From: Saccharopolyspora hirsuta
GTDB taxonomy: Bacteria > Actinomycetota > Actinomycetes > Mycobacteriales > Pseudonocardiaceae
Reading direction: 5' to 3'
DNA length: 64,000 bases
NCBI RefSeq assembly: GCF_008630535.1
Contig: NZ_VWPH01000001.1
Coordinates: forward strand, 186,001-250,000
The first letter of the stretch is position 1, and the number at the start of each line of letters is the position of its first letter. A program made the position numbers and the translations under genes. The notes beneath the pieces were generated by a model that saw nothing but the letters and a program-made list of their open reading frames with translations, had not been told where the DNA came from and ran no database searches. This document shows, piece after piece, positions 1 through 8,419 of the stretch.

Positions 1-449
1 TCGCGGGAGACCACTGCGGCCTTGTCCAGGTAGAAGCCGCCGTCACCGTCGTTGAGCCGGAACAGCGGCAGCACGTCGAACAGGTCCACGTCCGCGCCGG
101 AGACGCTGTTCTCCCGCCACGGCGCGTCCTCCCGGCGGACCGGGGTGACCGGGAAGTCGTCCCAGCGCCGGGCGAACTCCTCGACCTGCTCGCGGGTGGA
201 GGTCTCCTTCGGCAGGCCCAGCGCCATCGCGTGGTTGCGCCACGAGCCGTGCACGTTCATCGCGATCCGCGCGTCGGTGAAACCGGTGACGTTGTCGAAC
301 CACAGGGCCGGGGCGCCTTCCCCGATGCGGCCCGCCGCGTTCGCCGCTGCCGCGAGATCGGGTTCGGGGGACACCTGCTCGTTGATCCGCAGCAGCTGTC
401 CCTCCTTCTCGAGCGCGTGCAGGAACGACCGGAGGTCGTCGTAGGCCAT
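1..449 (-). CDS. UbiD-family prenyl-FMN-dependent decarboxylase (N-terminal part, runs off the window)
   Basis: Only the first 149 codons are present; the gene continues past position 1. The translation begins MAYDDLRSFLHALEKEG and continues with a PALWFDNVTGF-like stretch, which is typical of the N-terminal domain of UbiD (de)carboxylases. The ATG at 447-449 has a GAGGAGAG ribosome binding site just upstream. It lies 11 bp after the stop of the UbiX gene on the same strand, so the two form an operon. UbiX makes the prenylated flavin that UbiD enzymes need for reversible decarboxylation of aromatic or unsaturated acids. The substrate cannot be read from the sequence; an aromatic acid such as a hydroxybenzoate is the usual guess. 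Confidence 0.85.
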   Translation of the reverse strand, partial: MAYDDLRSFLHALEKEGQLLRINEQVSPEPDLAAAANAAGRIGEGAPALWFDNVTGFTDARIAMNVHGSWRNHAMALGLPKETSTREQVEEFARRWDDFPVTPVRREDAPWRENSVSGADVDLFDVLPLFRLNDGDGGFYLDKAAVVSR

Positions 450-460
450 CGTGTCTCTCC

Positions 461-1045
461 TCAGGAAGCCTTGAGCTTGGCGGTGCGCAGCCCCTCCCAG
501 CGCTGCGCGGCCGGGGCGGGCAGGTCCAGCTGGTCGAGCACCCGGGAGGTGATGTGCTCGACGAAGTCGTCGATCGAGGTCGGGTTGTTGTAGAAGGCGG
601 GCATCGGCGGGACGATCCGCACGCCCATCCGCGCGAGCGCGAGCATGTTCTCCAGGTGGATCTCGCTCAGCGGTGTCTCGCGCGGCACGATCACCAGCGG
701 ACGGCGTTCCTTGATCGTCACGTCCGCCGCTCGCGCCACCAGGCCGTCGGCGTACCCGGCGCGGATCCCGGCGAGGGTCTTCATCGAGCACGGCACGATC
801 ACCATGCCGTCGGTGCGGTAGGAGCCGGACGAGATGCTCGCGCCCTGGTCGTCGGGGTTGTGGACGACGTCGGCGAGCTCGCCGATCTCCTTGACGCTCC
901 GCCCGGTCTCCAGCTCCGCGGTGGCCCGCGCCCAGCGGCTCAGCACCAGGTGGGTTTCCACCTCTGGCAGTTCGCGCAACCGCTCCAGCAGCCGCACGCC
1001 GAGCGGCGCCCCGGTCGCTCCGGTCATCCCCACGACGAGTCGCAC
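461..1045 (-). CDS. ubiX: UbiX-type flavin prenyltransferase
   Basis: A 194-residue protein with the UbiX signature: the flavin-binding GMTGATGA at residues 7-14, the SSGSYRTDGMVIVPCSMKT segment near the middle, and the ERRPLVIVPRETPL block that binds the prenyl phosphate and flavin. Its length matches the family (about 190-200). The enzyme transfers a dimethylallyl group to FMN and supplies the cofactor for the UbiD-type decarboxylase encoded immediately downstream. The start is GTG (1043-1045). An AraC-family regulator is transcribed divergently from about 110 bp away and is the obvious candidate controller of this catabolic pair. Confidence 0.92.
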   Translation of the reverse strand: MRLVVGMTGATGAPLGVRLLERLRELPEVETHLVLSRWARATAELETGRSVKEIGELADVVHNPDDQGASISSGSYRTDGMVIVPCSMKTLAGIRAGYADGLVARAADVTIKERRPLVIVPRETPLSEIHLENMLALARMGVRIVPPMPAFYNNPTSIDDFVEHITSRVLDQLDLPAPAAQRWEGLRTAKLKAS

Positions 1046-1154
1046 GCTTCTCCTTTTCGGTCATCTTGCGCTGATGAATCCACGCTAAGCGCCGATCTCG
1101 CAGGTGAACCGGTACGCTGGCGACAAGAGATGGGGAGAATCGGACAGCGAGCAG

Positions 1155-2009
1155 ATGGCAGAGATCACCGACGTCGCCTACCGGCCGGGGTTGAACGCGC
1201 CGATCGGCATGGACGTCATCGACTTCGCCGAGCTGCGCTCGCGCGCCCGGCGCCGGGGGATCGACCTGGCCGGACCGCAGCGCCCGGACTTCCACCACCT
1301 GATCCACGTGCACGCCGACGCGGACGAGCTGCGGCACACCGTCGACTTCACCGAGCACGTCATCCCGCCCGGCGGCTGGTTGTGGGTGCGTCCCGGCCAG
1401 GTGCACCAGTACGGCGCACTGACGCGTTCGCGGGGCACGATCGTCATCTGGCGGCCCGGTTTCGTCACCGTCGACCCGCCACCGCCGGAAACCCCGGTCC
1501 GTCCCGGCGGTTCGGCGCGCGAAGCGGTCGATCTGGCGCTGCGGCACCTGGTCGCCGACTACGCAGACCTGGGCTCGATGACGCTGGAAGCGCACAACAA
1601 GGCGCTGCGCATGCTGCTGGCGGTGCTGCTGCTCCGGCTGGCCCACGCGGGTTCGGCACCGTCGCCGTCCACCCCGGCCGACGGCCCGTTCGAGCGCTTC
1701 AAGGCCGCGGTGGAGCGCAACTTCACCCGCACGCACCGCGTCGCCGACTACGCCGCCGACCTCGGCTACAGCACCCGAACCCTGACCCGCGCAACCCTTT
1801 CCGCGACCGGCCGCTCGGCGAAGTCCTACTTGGACGCCCGCATAGTCCTGGAGGCCAAGCGCCTGCTCGTCCACACCGACCGCGCGTCAGCGGACATCGC
1901 GCGCCACCTGGGGTTCACCAGCCCCGGCGACTTCAGCAAGTTCTTCCGCAAGCACGACGGACGAACCCCGCTCGCCTTCCGCGCCGAGGCCCGAGGCACC
2001 GGAGCGTGA
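1155..2009 (+). CDS. AraC-family transcriptional regulator
   Basis: A protein of about 284 residues with an N-terminal cupin-like sensing region (FHHLIHVHADADE, then PGGWLWVRPGQVHQYG) and a C-terminal AraC double helix-turn-helix over roughly the last 100 residues. The second helix-turn-helix carries the family signature: SADIARHLGFTSPGDFSKFFRKHDG. It is divergent from the ubiX-ubiD pair and probably activates it in response to the aromatic substrate; this is inferred from position. The start is uncertain: ATG at 1155 is chosen, but an in-frame GTG at 1104 would add 17 residues. Neither has a strong Shine-Dalgarno sequence. Confidence 0.85.
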   Translation: MAEITDVAYRPGLNAPIGMDVIDFAELRSRARRRGIDLAGPQRPDFHHLIHVHADADELRHTVDFTEHVIPPGGWLWVRPGQVHQYGALTRSRGTIVIWRPGFVTVDPPPPETPVRPGGSAREAVDLALRHLVADYADLGSMTLEAHNKALRMLLAVLLLRLAHAGSAPSPSTPADGPFERFKAAVERNFTRTHRVADYAADLGYSTRTLTRATLSATGRSAKSYLDARIVLEAKRLLVHTDRASADIARHLGFTSPGDFSKFFRKHDGRTPLAFRAEARGTGA

Positions 2010-2104
2010 CGGCGGCGCGCTGATCAGCCCGCGGCCGGGAACGGGTGGTGTTCGACCCTGGTGCCTCGTCCCGCGCGGCTTCGAGCTCGGCTCTCGGCCC
2101 GTGG

Positions 2105-2500
2105 TCAGTTCGAGGTGGACGTGCGCGGGATTTCGCGCAGCCGCCGGGGAAGGTCGTCGATGTCGCCCGGCACCGGTTCGAGCCAGCGGGCGGTCGCGGC
2201 CAGGTCCTCGGCGGTGCGCACCGGGCCGACGAGCATGACCTCGCCCACCGGGCTGCGGCTGCGAGTGCACCGCTGCACCAGGAGCGTGTGGCCGCTGAGC
2301 GCACCGGTCACCTTGCCCGCGTGGCACCAGAGACGCCCGAGGGGGCAGGTGGCTCGGACGAGCATCCCGTGCGGGCAGCGGCGGATGATCTCCCGCAGCA
2401 CGGCCAGGACGGGTAGTTCCCCGCCGTCCTCGCAGCTGTCGCACAAGACGACCGTGAACCCTGCGGCGTCCGAGGTGCCGTGCCCCTGCTGTCGATCCAC
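2105..2500 (-). CDS. small cysteine-rich protein, possibly iron-sulfur or metal binding
   Basis: A 131-residue protein beginning at GTG 2498-2500. It has clustered cysteines: LCDSC near residue 20, RCPHG near 42, TCPLGRLWC near 51-59 and QRC further on. These may ligate a cluster or a metal ion. The C-terminal part (VGPVRTAEDLAATARWL) is unremarkable. It lies 45 bp downstream of the MFS exporter on the same strand, so it may be the last gene of the Zur-associated cluster. I do not recognise the family with certainty; a 2Fe-2S ferredoxin-like fold is one possibility. Confidence 0.6.
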   Translation of the reverse strand: MDRQQGHGTSDAAGFTVVLCDSCEDGGELPVLAVLREIIRRCPHGMLVRATCPLGRLWCHAGKVTGALSGHTLLVQRCTRSRSPVGEVMLVGPVRTAEDLAATARWLEPVPGDIDDLPRRLREIPRTSTSN

Positions 2501-2545
2501 GTCCCGTCTCCTGCGCGTCGGTCCGACGGAGAAAGCCGCTGCCGG

Positions 2546-3793
2546 TCAGGCGTTCTCGAGCTGCTTTTCGGTTCGGGAGAAGGTTCGGCTGGCCGGGGCG
2601 AGGGCGGCCAGCGCCGGGGCCAGGGCGCAGATCAGGGTGCAGGTGATCAGGACCGCCGCTGGCCCGAAGGCTTCCGTCGCCGGAGCGATGAGGACCAGGC
2701 CGAGGGGCGCCAGGCCGTAGGAGAACAGGAAGTCCAACGCGGACACCCGCGCCAGCTTGTCCGGCTCCACCTCGCGCTGGATCGCGGTGAACCAGGGGAC
2801 GTTGAACAGCTCGATGCCCAGCCCGGCGAGGACGTATGCGGCCAGCACCACCGCCGGGTGGACGGGGAGGAGCAGGCTCAGCGGTGCGAAGGTGTAGCAG
2901 CCCAGCCCGGCCAGCGCGGCCCAGCCCTGCGCGCGGGGGCGCCAGCGCGCGATGATCAGCGCTCCGACGAGCGCTCCGACGATGTAGGCGGTGGTCGCCG
3001 CGGCGAGCACCGCTTCACCGCCGTAGCGGTCGCGGCTGATCAGGGGGAGCAGGACGCCCGTGGCCGAGTAGCCGGTGGCGATCACCGCGGTCAGCGCGCC
3101 GAGCCCGGCGAGGAACCAGGGGTGCCTGCGCGCTTCCCGGAGCCCTTCGGCGAAGTCGGTGGTGAACGAGCTCCGGGGGCCCGCCGCGGGTGCGGCGGCG
3201 GTGCCCTTCGGTGGCAGCAGGGCTGCCAACAGCCAGAGCGCCCCGATGCCCACCAGCAGTGTCGGGATGTCCAGGAACACCGCCAGCAACGCGGTCAGGC
3301 CCGGCGCGACCAGGGTGGTCACCCGCACCGCCAGGGTCATCGCGGCGTTGGCCTGCTGGCGCTGCTGCTCGTCGACGACCTCCGCGGTCAGGGCCTGGAA
3401 AGCGGGGCGGCACGCGCCCTGCCCCGCACCTGCCACGGCCGCCGCGACCGCCATCAGCGGCACCGACCAGCCCAACCCCACGGCGATCGCCGGGAGCGCC
3501 AGCGCTGCGGCCAGGCCCGACCACAGCACGACCGCGCGTCGCGAGTAGCGGTCCGAGACCACGCCGCTGATCGGGACCGCGGCCAGGAACCCGGCGGTCC
3601 GGGCGGCCAGCAGCAGGCCGAGGGTCACGGGGGTCAGCGAGCGGTCGAGCACCGCGAGGCCCAGCACGAACGGCAGCGCCCAGGTCGCCAGGCCGGAGGC
3701 GGTCGTGCCGGTCCACAGCCGCAGGAAGGTGGGGTTGCGGACGACGGAACTGCTGCGCAGCGCGCGGGTGTTCGGTGCTGCTGGCGTGGCCAC
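2546..3793 (-). CDS. MFS exporter of the Zur-associated cluster (EntS-like)
   Basis: A 415-residue major facilitator with about 12 hydrophobic segments. The loop after helix 2 reads SGVVSDRYSRR, the MFS motif A. Overall it resembles the MFS_3/EntS group that exports siderophores such as enterobactin. The GTG start at 3791-3793 has a clear GAGGAG ribosome binding site 9 bp upstream. A Zur-like palindrome (3813-3833) sits about 20 bp before the start and overlaps the end of the upstream PLP-enzyme gene. The exporter can therefore be transcribed separately under zinc control. In context its likely role is to secrete the small molecule made by the neighbouring kinase, PLP enzyme and methyltransferase. 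The cargo is inferred. Confidence 0.85.
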   Translation of the reverse strand: MATPAAPNTRALRSSSVVRNPTFLRLWTGTTASGLATWALPFVLGLAVLDRSLTPVTLGLLLAARTAGFLAAVPISGVVSDRYSRRAVVLWSGLAAALALPAIAVGLGWSVPLMAVAAAVAGAGQGACRPAFQALTAEVVDEQQRQQANAAMTLAVRVTTLVAPGLTALLAVFLDIPTLLVGIGALWLLAALLPPKGTAAAPAAGPRSSFTTDFAEGLREARRHPWFLAGLGALTAVIATGYSATGVLLPLISRDRYGGEAVLAAATTAYIVGALVGALIIARWRPRAQGWAALAGLGCYTFAPLSLLLPVHPAVVLAAYVLAGLGIELFNVPWFTAIQREVEPDKLARVSALDFLFSYGLAPLGLVLIAPATEAFGPAAVLITCTLICALAPALAALAPASRTFSRTEKQLENA

Positions 3794-3812
3794 CGGGTGA
3801 TGCTCCTCAAGT

Positions 3813-3833
3813 TAATGAAAATGGTTTTCGTTA
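3813..3833. promoter_or_regulatory. Zur-like operator upstream of the MFS exporter
   Basis: The core TGAAAATGGTTTTCG (3816-3830) is a 7-1-7 inverted repeat. Extended to 10-bp arms (TAATGAAAAT / GTTTTCGTTA), 8 of 10 positions pair. This closely resembles the TGAAAATNATTTTCA sites bound by zinc uptake regulators in actinobacteria. It lies directly before the exporter's ribosome binding site. Confidence 0.7.
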
Positions 3834-4871
3834 TCGTACTGGGTGGTCGTCGTGCGCGCGCGGAGTGGTCGCGGCTCGTGGTCCCGGGGCGCGGTTCCAG
3901 CTCATCCGCGACCACGGCATCGCCAGTTCCTCCAGCGCGGGAACGTTGTGCGGGGCGAGCGAGGCGAGGTCGACGGCTTCCCGGTGACGGCTGAACACCG
4001 AGCCGGTGTAGCGGTGCCCGGTGTCGGCCGCGATGAACACCGCGGTCCGGTCCGGGTTCTCCGCGCGTTCCCAGCGCGCCGCGAGGTAGGCCGCACCGGT
4101 GGACAGCCCGGCGAAGATCGCGTGCCTGCGCAGCAGGTCGATGCTGCCGGAGAGCGCGGCGCGGAAGGAGATCCAGTGGATGATGTCGTAGCGGTCGTGG
4201 GCGACGTTGCCGAACGGGATGGAGCTGCCGATCCCGGCGATGATGATGTCCGGGTCGGCGACGTGCTCGCTGCCGAAGGTGATGCTGCCGAACGGCTGCA
4301 CCCCGACCAGCTGCACGTCGTCGGACTTCTCGCGCAGGAAGCCCGCCAGCGCCCCGGTCGACGCGCCGGACCCGACACCGCCCACGATCGTGACGCCCTC
4401 CGGGCCCAGCTCCCGCTCCAGCTCCTCGGCCACCGCCCGGTAGCCGAGGTAGTGGATGTCGTCGTGGTACTGGCGCATCCAGTGGAAGTGCGGGTTCTCC
4501 TCGAGGATCTCGCCGATGCGCTGCACTCGTCGGCTCTGGTCCAGCTTCAGGTCGCTGGTGGGTTCCATCTGCTCCAGCGATGCGCCCAGCACGGCCAGCT
4601 GGGTGCGCAGCGTGTCGTCGACGGTCGTGGAGCCGACTATGTAGCAGTGCAGCCCGTAGCGGTGGCAGGCCAGCGCGAGCGCGTAGGCGTAGATCCCGCT
4701 GGAGCTGTCCAGCAGGGTGTCGCCGGGGCGCACCGCACCGCGGTCGAGCAGGTGGCGCACCGCGCCCAGCGCCGAGACCACCTTCATGGTCTCGAACCGC
4801 AGGCACACCAACCCGTCCTCGACCCGGATCAGGTCCGGTTGGCCGATCGAATCCGCGACGTGGTCAAACAT
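3831..4871 (-). CDS. fold-type II PLP enzyme (cysteine-synthase/threonine-synthase superfamily), candidate beta-replacement step of a metallophore
   Basis: A 346-residue protein. It has a lysine at about residue 30 (RFETMKVVSALGA) in the position of the Schiff-base lysine. The DSSSGIYAYALA loop matches the carboxylate-binding SxSGN loop of the family, and a glycine-rich GGVGSGASTG phosphate-binding loop lies near residue 190. The ATG at 4869-4871 overlaps the end of the kinase gene by 8 bp, showing translational coupling. Family members make beta-replacement or elimination reactions on O-activated serine, threonine or homoserine. The preceding GHMP kinase suggests an O-phospho-amino acid as substrate. 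The product, possibly a diamino acid or N-substituted amino acid metal ligand, is inference. The start of the catalytic domain is shorter than in CysK. Confidence 0.8.
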   Translation of the reverse strand: MFDHVADSIGQPDLIRVEDGLVCLRFETMKVVSALGAVRHLLDRGAVRPGDTLLDSSSGIYAYALALACHRYGLHCYIVGSTTVDDTLRTQLAVLGASLEQMEPTSDLKLDQSRRVQRIGEILEENPHFHWMRQYHDDIHYLGYRAVAEELERELGPEGVTIVGGVGSGASTGALAGFLREKSDDVQLVGVQPFGSITFGSEHVADPDIIIAGIGSSIPFGNVAHDRYDIIHWISFRAALSGSIDLLRRHAIFAGLSTGAAYLAARWERAENPDRTAVFIAADTGHRYTGSVFSRHREAVDLASLAPHNVPALEELAMPWSRMSWNRAPGPRAATTPRAHDDHPVR

Positions 4872-5847
4872 CGAGCTGGTCCCTTCCTGAACGGGCTGCC
4901 GAGGTGCGGAACACCCGGGTGACCGCGATCCCGTCGCGGGCCAGGGCCTTGCCGCACCGCTCCAGCCGGTGCGGCAGGTCCGCGGCAGCGGGGTCGAAGA
5001 GCACCCCGGCGACGTTGCCGCTGTGCGCCACCTGGATCCCCACCGCGCCGGAGGTCCGCGCGATCTCGGTGAGGACCGGGAGTTCTTCCTTGGGGAGCAG
5101 TTGTTGGTTGAGCTGGGCGCTTTCCGTGCTGACCTCGCCGAGCAGAGCGGTGTCGGCGGTGTCGACGGCGCGCCGCAACCTGCGGCGGAGCCGTTCGAAC
5201 GCGGAGATCCGCGAGGTGTCCACTGTGGGCAGGTCGAGTGTGTTGACCGGTCGTCCGGCACCCGTGAGGCAGCCGAGGACGACCAGCGGGGGCAGTGCAT
5301 CTCCCAGCACTTCGAGGACACGGCCCTCGCGTTGTGCGAAGAGCAGCGCGCGGTCGTCGAGCATGAGCGGGTCGGACGCCTGCTCGGCGCGCACCGCGAG
5401 GGCGGCCACGGTGTTCGCGGGCAGCCGGACGCCGAAGGAGTCCGCCACCGCGCGGACGGCCGCGATGATGTCGCTGGTCGAAGACCCCATGCCGAGCCCT
5501 ACCGGCAGGTCGCCGTTCAGCCGCAGCCGCCCGCCGCACACCCGGGAGCCGAAGCCCTGCAAGATGCTCACGGACCTGAGCAGGTCCAACGTCAGCAGCG
5601 CCGCCCGCCGGGCCTTCACCCGGTCCGCTGGCACCACCGAGAGGGATTCCGGTGCCGCGCCCGGCTCCGGCCGGAACTCCGCCCGGGTGCCCAGCCCGCT
5701 GATCGGCAGCGTGACCAGTCCCCGGCACGGTTGGCCCAGTGAATCCCGGAAAACCCCTTGCAGGATCTCCCCGTGATGACCCGGCGCGCGGCCGGTGCCG
5801 ACGGCAGGCGCGGCCACCAGCTCACCGCGCAACGCCTCGTCAAGCAC
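4864..5847 (-). CDS. GHMP-family kinase, PduX-like (L-threonine/L-serine kinase type)
   Basis: A 327-residue protein with the GHMP ATP-binding motif LPVGLGMGSSTSDI at about residues 113-126. Its N-terminal APGHHGEILQG segment is typical of PduX-like L-threonine kinases. A C-terminal GHMP motif is visible around AVGIQVAHSGNVAG. PduX makes O-phospho-L-threonine for cobalamin synthesis, but no cobalamin gene is nearby. Here it sits between a DUF364 gene and a PLP beta-replacement enzyme. The likely job is to phosphorylate the hydroxyl of serine, threonine or a derivative for the next enzyme, just as SbnI does for SbnA in staphyloferrin B synthesis. The start is GTG (5845-5847), 30 bp after the previous stop. 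Confidence 0.8.
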   Translation of the reverse strand: MLDEALRGELVAAPAVGTGRAPGHHGEILQGVFRDSLGQPCRGLVTLPISGLGTRAEFRPEPGAAPESLSVVPADRVKARRAALLTLDLLRSVSILQGFGSRVCGGRLRLNGDLPVGLGMGSSTSDIIAAVRAVADSFGVRLPANTVAALAVRAEQASDPLMLDDRALLFAQREGRVLEVLGDALPPLVVLGCLTGAGRPVNTLDLPTVDTSRISAFERLRRRLRRAVDTADTALLGEVSTESAQLNQQLLPKEELPVLTEIARTSGAVGIQVAHSGNVAGVLFDPAAADLPHRLERCGKALARDGIAVTRVFRTSAARSGRDQLDV

Positions 5848-5877
5848 CGGCGCGCACCCCGGACCGGCCCGACGCGC

Positions 5878-6687
5878 TCACGCCGTCTCCGCCCGATATC
5901 GGTACAGCACCGTGGGGTCGGCGCTGAACTGGGAGAACGGGAACGGCTCCGCCGACAGCGCGGTCACCCCGGCGCCGAGGAAGGCCCGCGCCACCGCGCT
6001 GCCGGTCTGCGCGTAGACCACCAGCGGCACCTCGTGCTCGCGGCAGTGCTGCAGGATGTGGTCGAACGTGCCGTTGCTCAACGTCATCCCGGTGGCCACC
6101 ACCGCCTCGGCCGGGGCCAGCACCTCGGCCATGGACTCGGCCACCGGATCGCCCCACTGGGTCCGGCGCAGGTTCAGGTCGCACGGCAGGCATTCCCCGC
6201 CGCGCTCCCGGATCGCGGCGACCAGCGGGTTGACCACGCCGATCAGCGCGACCTTCGCGCCGGGATCGATGTCGAGTAGTCCGGCGATGGCCGTGTCCCG
6301 CGCGTGCGCGCGCGTCTCGGGCGTGCCTGCGGGAAGGGTGATCGGTTCGGCGTCCGAGTCGCGGTGCGGTCGGGCTTCGGCCAGGTAGGCGTCCAGCGCG
6401 GCGATGCGCAGCGGGGCGGGGGCTTCCCGGAGCAGCGCACCGAGCGGGGACCCGGAGGCTTCCCGGCCGATCGACGGGTCGAGCTCACCGGCCTCGAACG
6501 CGCAAGCACCGAAGGAGCGGCCGACGCGCACCAGGACGTACTGGTTGAGGTAGGTCGTGCCGCCACCGGCCAGCCGGGTGCCGTGGTGCAGCCAGAACAC
6601 GCTGGTCGCGGTCAGCTCGGCCGGATCGGGGCCGTGCGCGCCGTCCAGCACCTGGGTGGTCAGCTCGGCGACGGTGGCCGCGGTCAT
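5878..6687 (-). CDS. DUF4213/DUF364 protein ('putative heavy-metal chelation' family)
   Basis: A 269-residue protein. The N-terminal third (TTYLNQYVLVRVG, FGACAFEAGELD) matches the DUF4213 region. The C-terminal part, ALIGVVNPLVAAIRERG through EAVVATGMTLSNGTFDHIL, matches the DUF364 Rossmann-like domain annotated as putative heavy-metal chelation. The catalytic role of this family is not established. Its ATG at 6685-6687 overlaps the TGA of the methyltransferase in an ATGA arrangement, so the two are co-translated. Placement in a Zur-framed operon with an exporter and an importer suggests it modifies or binds the metal ligand. That is an inference from context only. Confidence 0.75.
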   Translation of the reverse strand: MTAATVAELTTQVLDGAHGPDPAELTATSVFWLHHGTRLAGGGTTYLNQYVLVRVGRSFGACAFEAGELDPSIGREASGSPLGALLREAPAPLRIAALDAYLAEARPHRDSDAEPITLPAGTPETRAHARDTAIAGLLDIDPGAKVALIGVVNPLVAAIRERGGECLPCDLNLRRTQWGDPVAESMAEVLAPAEAVVATGMTLSNGTFDHILQHCREHEVPLVVYAQTGSAVARAFLGAGVTALSAEPFPFSQFSADPTVLYRYRAETA

Positions 6688-7406
6688 CGGTCCTCCCGGG
6701 TCAGGCGGAACAGGTAGGTCAGCACGCCGTCCTGCCAGTCGTGCAGGTGGGCGATCTCGGCCGCGAACCCGACCTCGGTGGCGTGGCCGATGATGGCCCG
6801 CAGGTCCGCGGTGTTGGAGACGATCAGGAACACCTCGCCGCCGGGGGCCAGCAGGTCGCGCTCGGCGATCTGGGCGAAGAACCGGGCCACCAGCGGGCTG
6901 CCCGCGCACACGTTGCGGACGATCGCCGGGTCGTCGCTGACCCGCTGGCTGACGGCGGGCGGGTTGAAGGTGATGACGTCGGCGCGGAACCCGGCCGGGA
7001 AGTCCGCGAAGAGGTCGGAGACCACCGGCACGAAGGTGCTGCGGCTGGTGGGGGCGGCGAGCTCGTCGAAGTAGCGCTGCGCGGTCCGCACGCTGGCGGC
7101 GTCGACGTCGCAGGCGTGGATCTCGGCCGCGCCGCGCAGTCCGGCGACCACGGCCTCCACGCCGAGCCCGACGCCCATGGCCGCGTAGACGCGGCCCGCG
7201 ACGTCGATGGTGCCGTCGAGCAGTCGTTCGTGGATCATCCGACTGGTCGCGCCGGGCATGAACACGCCGGGCGGCAGTTCGAAGGTCCACCCGTTCCACT
7301 CGTACGTGCGGACGGTGTGCAGGTCGGCCTTGGGCTGGTTGAGCGCGATGATTTGCGCTGCGGGCAGCGGTTCGGGGAGCTGGTCGAGCTGGACCGCGTT
7401 CGTCAC
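6684..7406 (-). CDS. SAM-dependent methyltransferase of the metallophore cluster
   Basis: About 240 residues with a class I methyltransferase core. There is a glycine-containing loop MGVGLGVEAVVAG, an acidic residue after strand 2 (IHACDVD), and an FNPPAVSQ motif of the NPPx type found in N-methyltransferases that act on amide or amino nitrogens. The start chosen is GTG 7404-7406 because GAGGAAAGG lies 10 bp upstream. An alternative ATG at 7427 would overlap the previous stop as ATGA and add seven residues. The protein probably methylates an intermediate or the final metal ligand; the substrate is unknown. Confidence 0.8.
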   Translation of the reverse strand: MTNAVQLDQLPEPLPAAQIIALNQPKADLHTVRTYEWNGWTFELPPGVFMPGATSRMIHERLLDGTIDVAGRVYAAMGVGLGVEAVVAGLRGAAEIHACDVDAASVRTAQRYFDELAAPTSRSTFVPVVSDLFADFPAGFRADVITFNPPAVSQRVSDDPAIVRNVCAGSPLVARFFAQIAERDLLAPGGEVFLIVSNTADLRAIIGHATEVGFAAEIAHLHDWQDGVLTYLFRLTREDR

Positions 7407-7423
7407 TGCGTGGCTGCCTTTCC

Positions 7424-8419
7424 TCATCGTCCGATCGAGCGCAGGTAGGCGGCGAACTGCTCGGCGCCTTCGATGTTGCGGGGGCCGCTGACGGCCTGTC
7501 CGTAGTCGAGCACGTAGAACTGTCCCTTTTGGACCGCCGGGCTGCTGGCCAGCGGCGGGTACGACTTCAGGAAGGCGATCTTGTCCGCGACCGGGCGGTC
7601 GCCGTAGTCGACCACGGCGATGACCTCCGGCGCGGCCTCCACCACGTCCTCCCAGCCGACGCTGGTCCAGCGCTGGTTGAGCCCGCTGAAGATGTTGCGC
7701 CCTCCGGCCAGCGAGATGAGCGCGTCCGGTGCGCCCTGGGCGCCGGAGGTGAAGGGCTGGTCGGTGCCCGAGTCGTAGAGGAACACCCGGGCCGGTTCGC
7801 CGGCCGGGCGCTGCTGCCGCAGGGCCTCGGCGCGCTTCTGCAGGTCGGACACCAGCGCTTCGGCCCGCTCGGGCACGTGGAAGATCGCACCGATCTGCCG
7901 CAGGTCGGTGTAGAGCGCTTCCAGCGGCGGCACCTGGACGGGGTGCGTGCCGTAGTTGAAGCAGCTCTCGGTGTGCTGGTAGCTGCGGATCCCGACCTGG
8001 TCCAGCAGTTGCGGGGTGATGCCGCGCGCTTCGCTGAAGCCGGAGTTCCAGCCCGCCAGCACCCAGTCCGCCTTGGCGCCGATCACCACCTCGCGGCTGA
8101 GCACGTCGGTGCTCAGCACCTCCACCGACCGGTAGTCGTCGAGGTAGGGCGAGCGCTGCACCGCCGGGTCGGCCGTCGACGGCATCACGATGCCGCGCAT
8201 CCGGTCGGCCAGGCCGAGCGCGAACATCTTCTCGGTGCTGCTCATGTCGTAGGCGACGGCCCGTTGCGGCAGCGGGTAGCTGATCTGCTCGCCGCAGTTG
8301 TCGATGACCACCGGCGCGGCCTCGCCGGGACCTGGTTGCTGCACTGTCGCGCCGCACCCCGCCAGGAGTGCGACGCTGCCCACCAACGCCGCGGTGCGGC
8401 GCAGGGTTGCGCGGTTCAT
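7424..8419 (-). CDS. ABC importer substrate-binding lipoprotein (Peripla_BP_2 / iron-siderophore type)
   Basis: A 331-residue lipoprotein. The first 22 residues (MNRATLRRTAALVGSVALLA then GC) form a signal peptide with a lipobox ending LLAGC. The mature part follows the class III binding-protein pattern used for siderophores, haem and B12: RAVAYDMSSTEKMFALGL, a central helix, then VIAVVDYGDRP. The start ATG overlaps the TGA of the ATPase gene (ATGA). With the permease and ATPase it completes a FecBCD/BtuFCD-like importer. Because the operon begins at a Zur-like box, the cargo is probably a zinc-ligand complex rather than a ferric siderophore. That is inferred. Confidence 0.88.
   Translation of the reverse strand: MNRATLRRTAALVGSVALLAGCGATVQQPGPGEAAPVVIDNCGEQISYPLPQRAVAYDMSSTEKMFALGLADRMRGIVMPSTADPAVQRSPYLDDYRSVEVLSTDVLSREVVIGAKADWVLAGWNSGFSEARGITPQLLDQVGIRSYQHTESCFNYGTHPVQVPPLEALYTDLRQIGAIFHVPERAEALVSDLQKRAEALRQQRPAGEPARVFLYDSGTDQPFTSGAQGAPDALISLAGGRNIFSGLNQRWTSVGWEDVVEAAPEVIAVVDYGDRPVADKIAFLKSYPPLASSPAVQKGQFYVLDYGQAVSGPRNIEGAEQFAAYLRSIGR

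Noticed and set aside
2480-3994. 504-codon open frame on the plus strand across the MFS exporter
   Set aside because: It is antisense to a clear 12-helix transporter. Its translation is Arg/Gly/Gln-rich low-complexity sequence with no domain, typical of a GC-rich shadow frame.
4872-5321. N-terminal extension of the PLP-enzyme frame into the kinase gene
   Set aside because: Out-of-frame reading of the GHMP kinase. ATG 4869-4871 gives a correct family start and coupling overlap.
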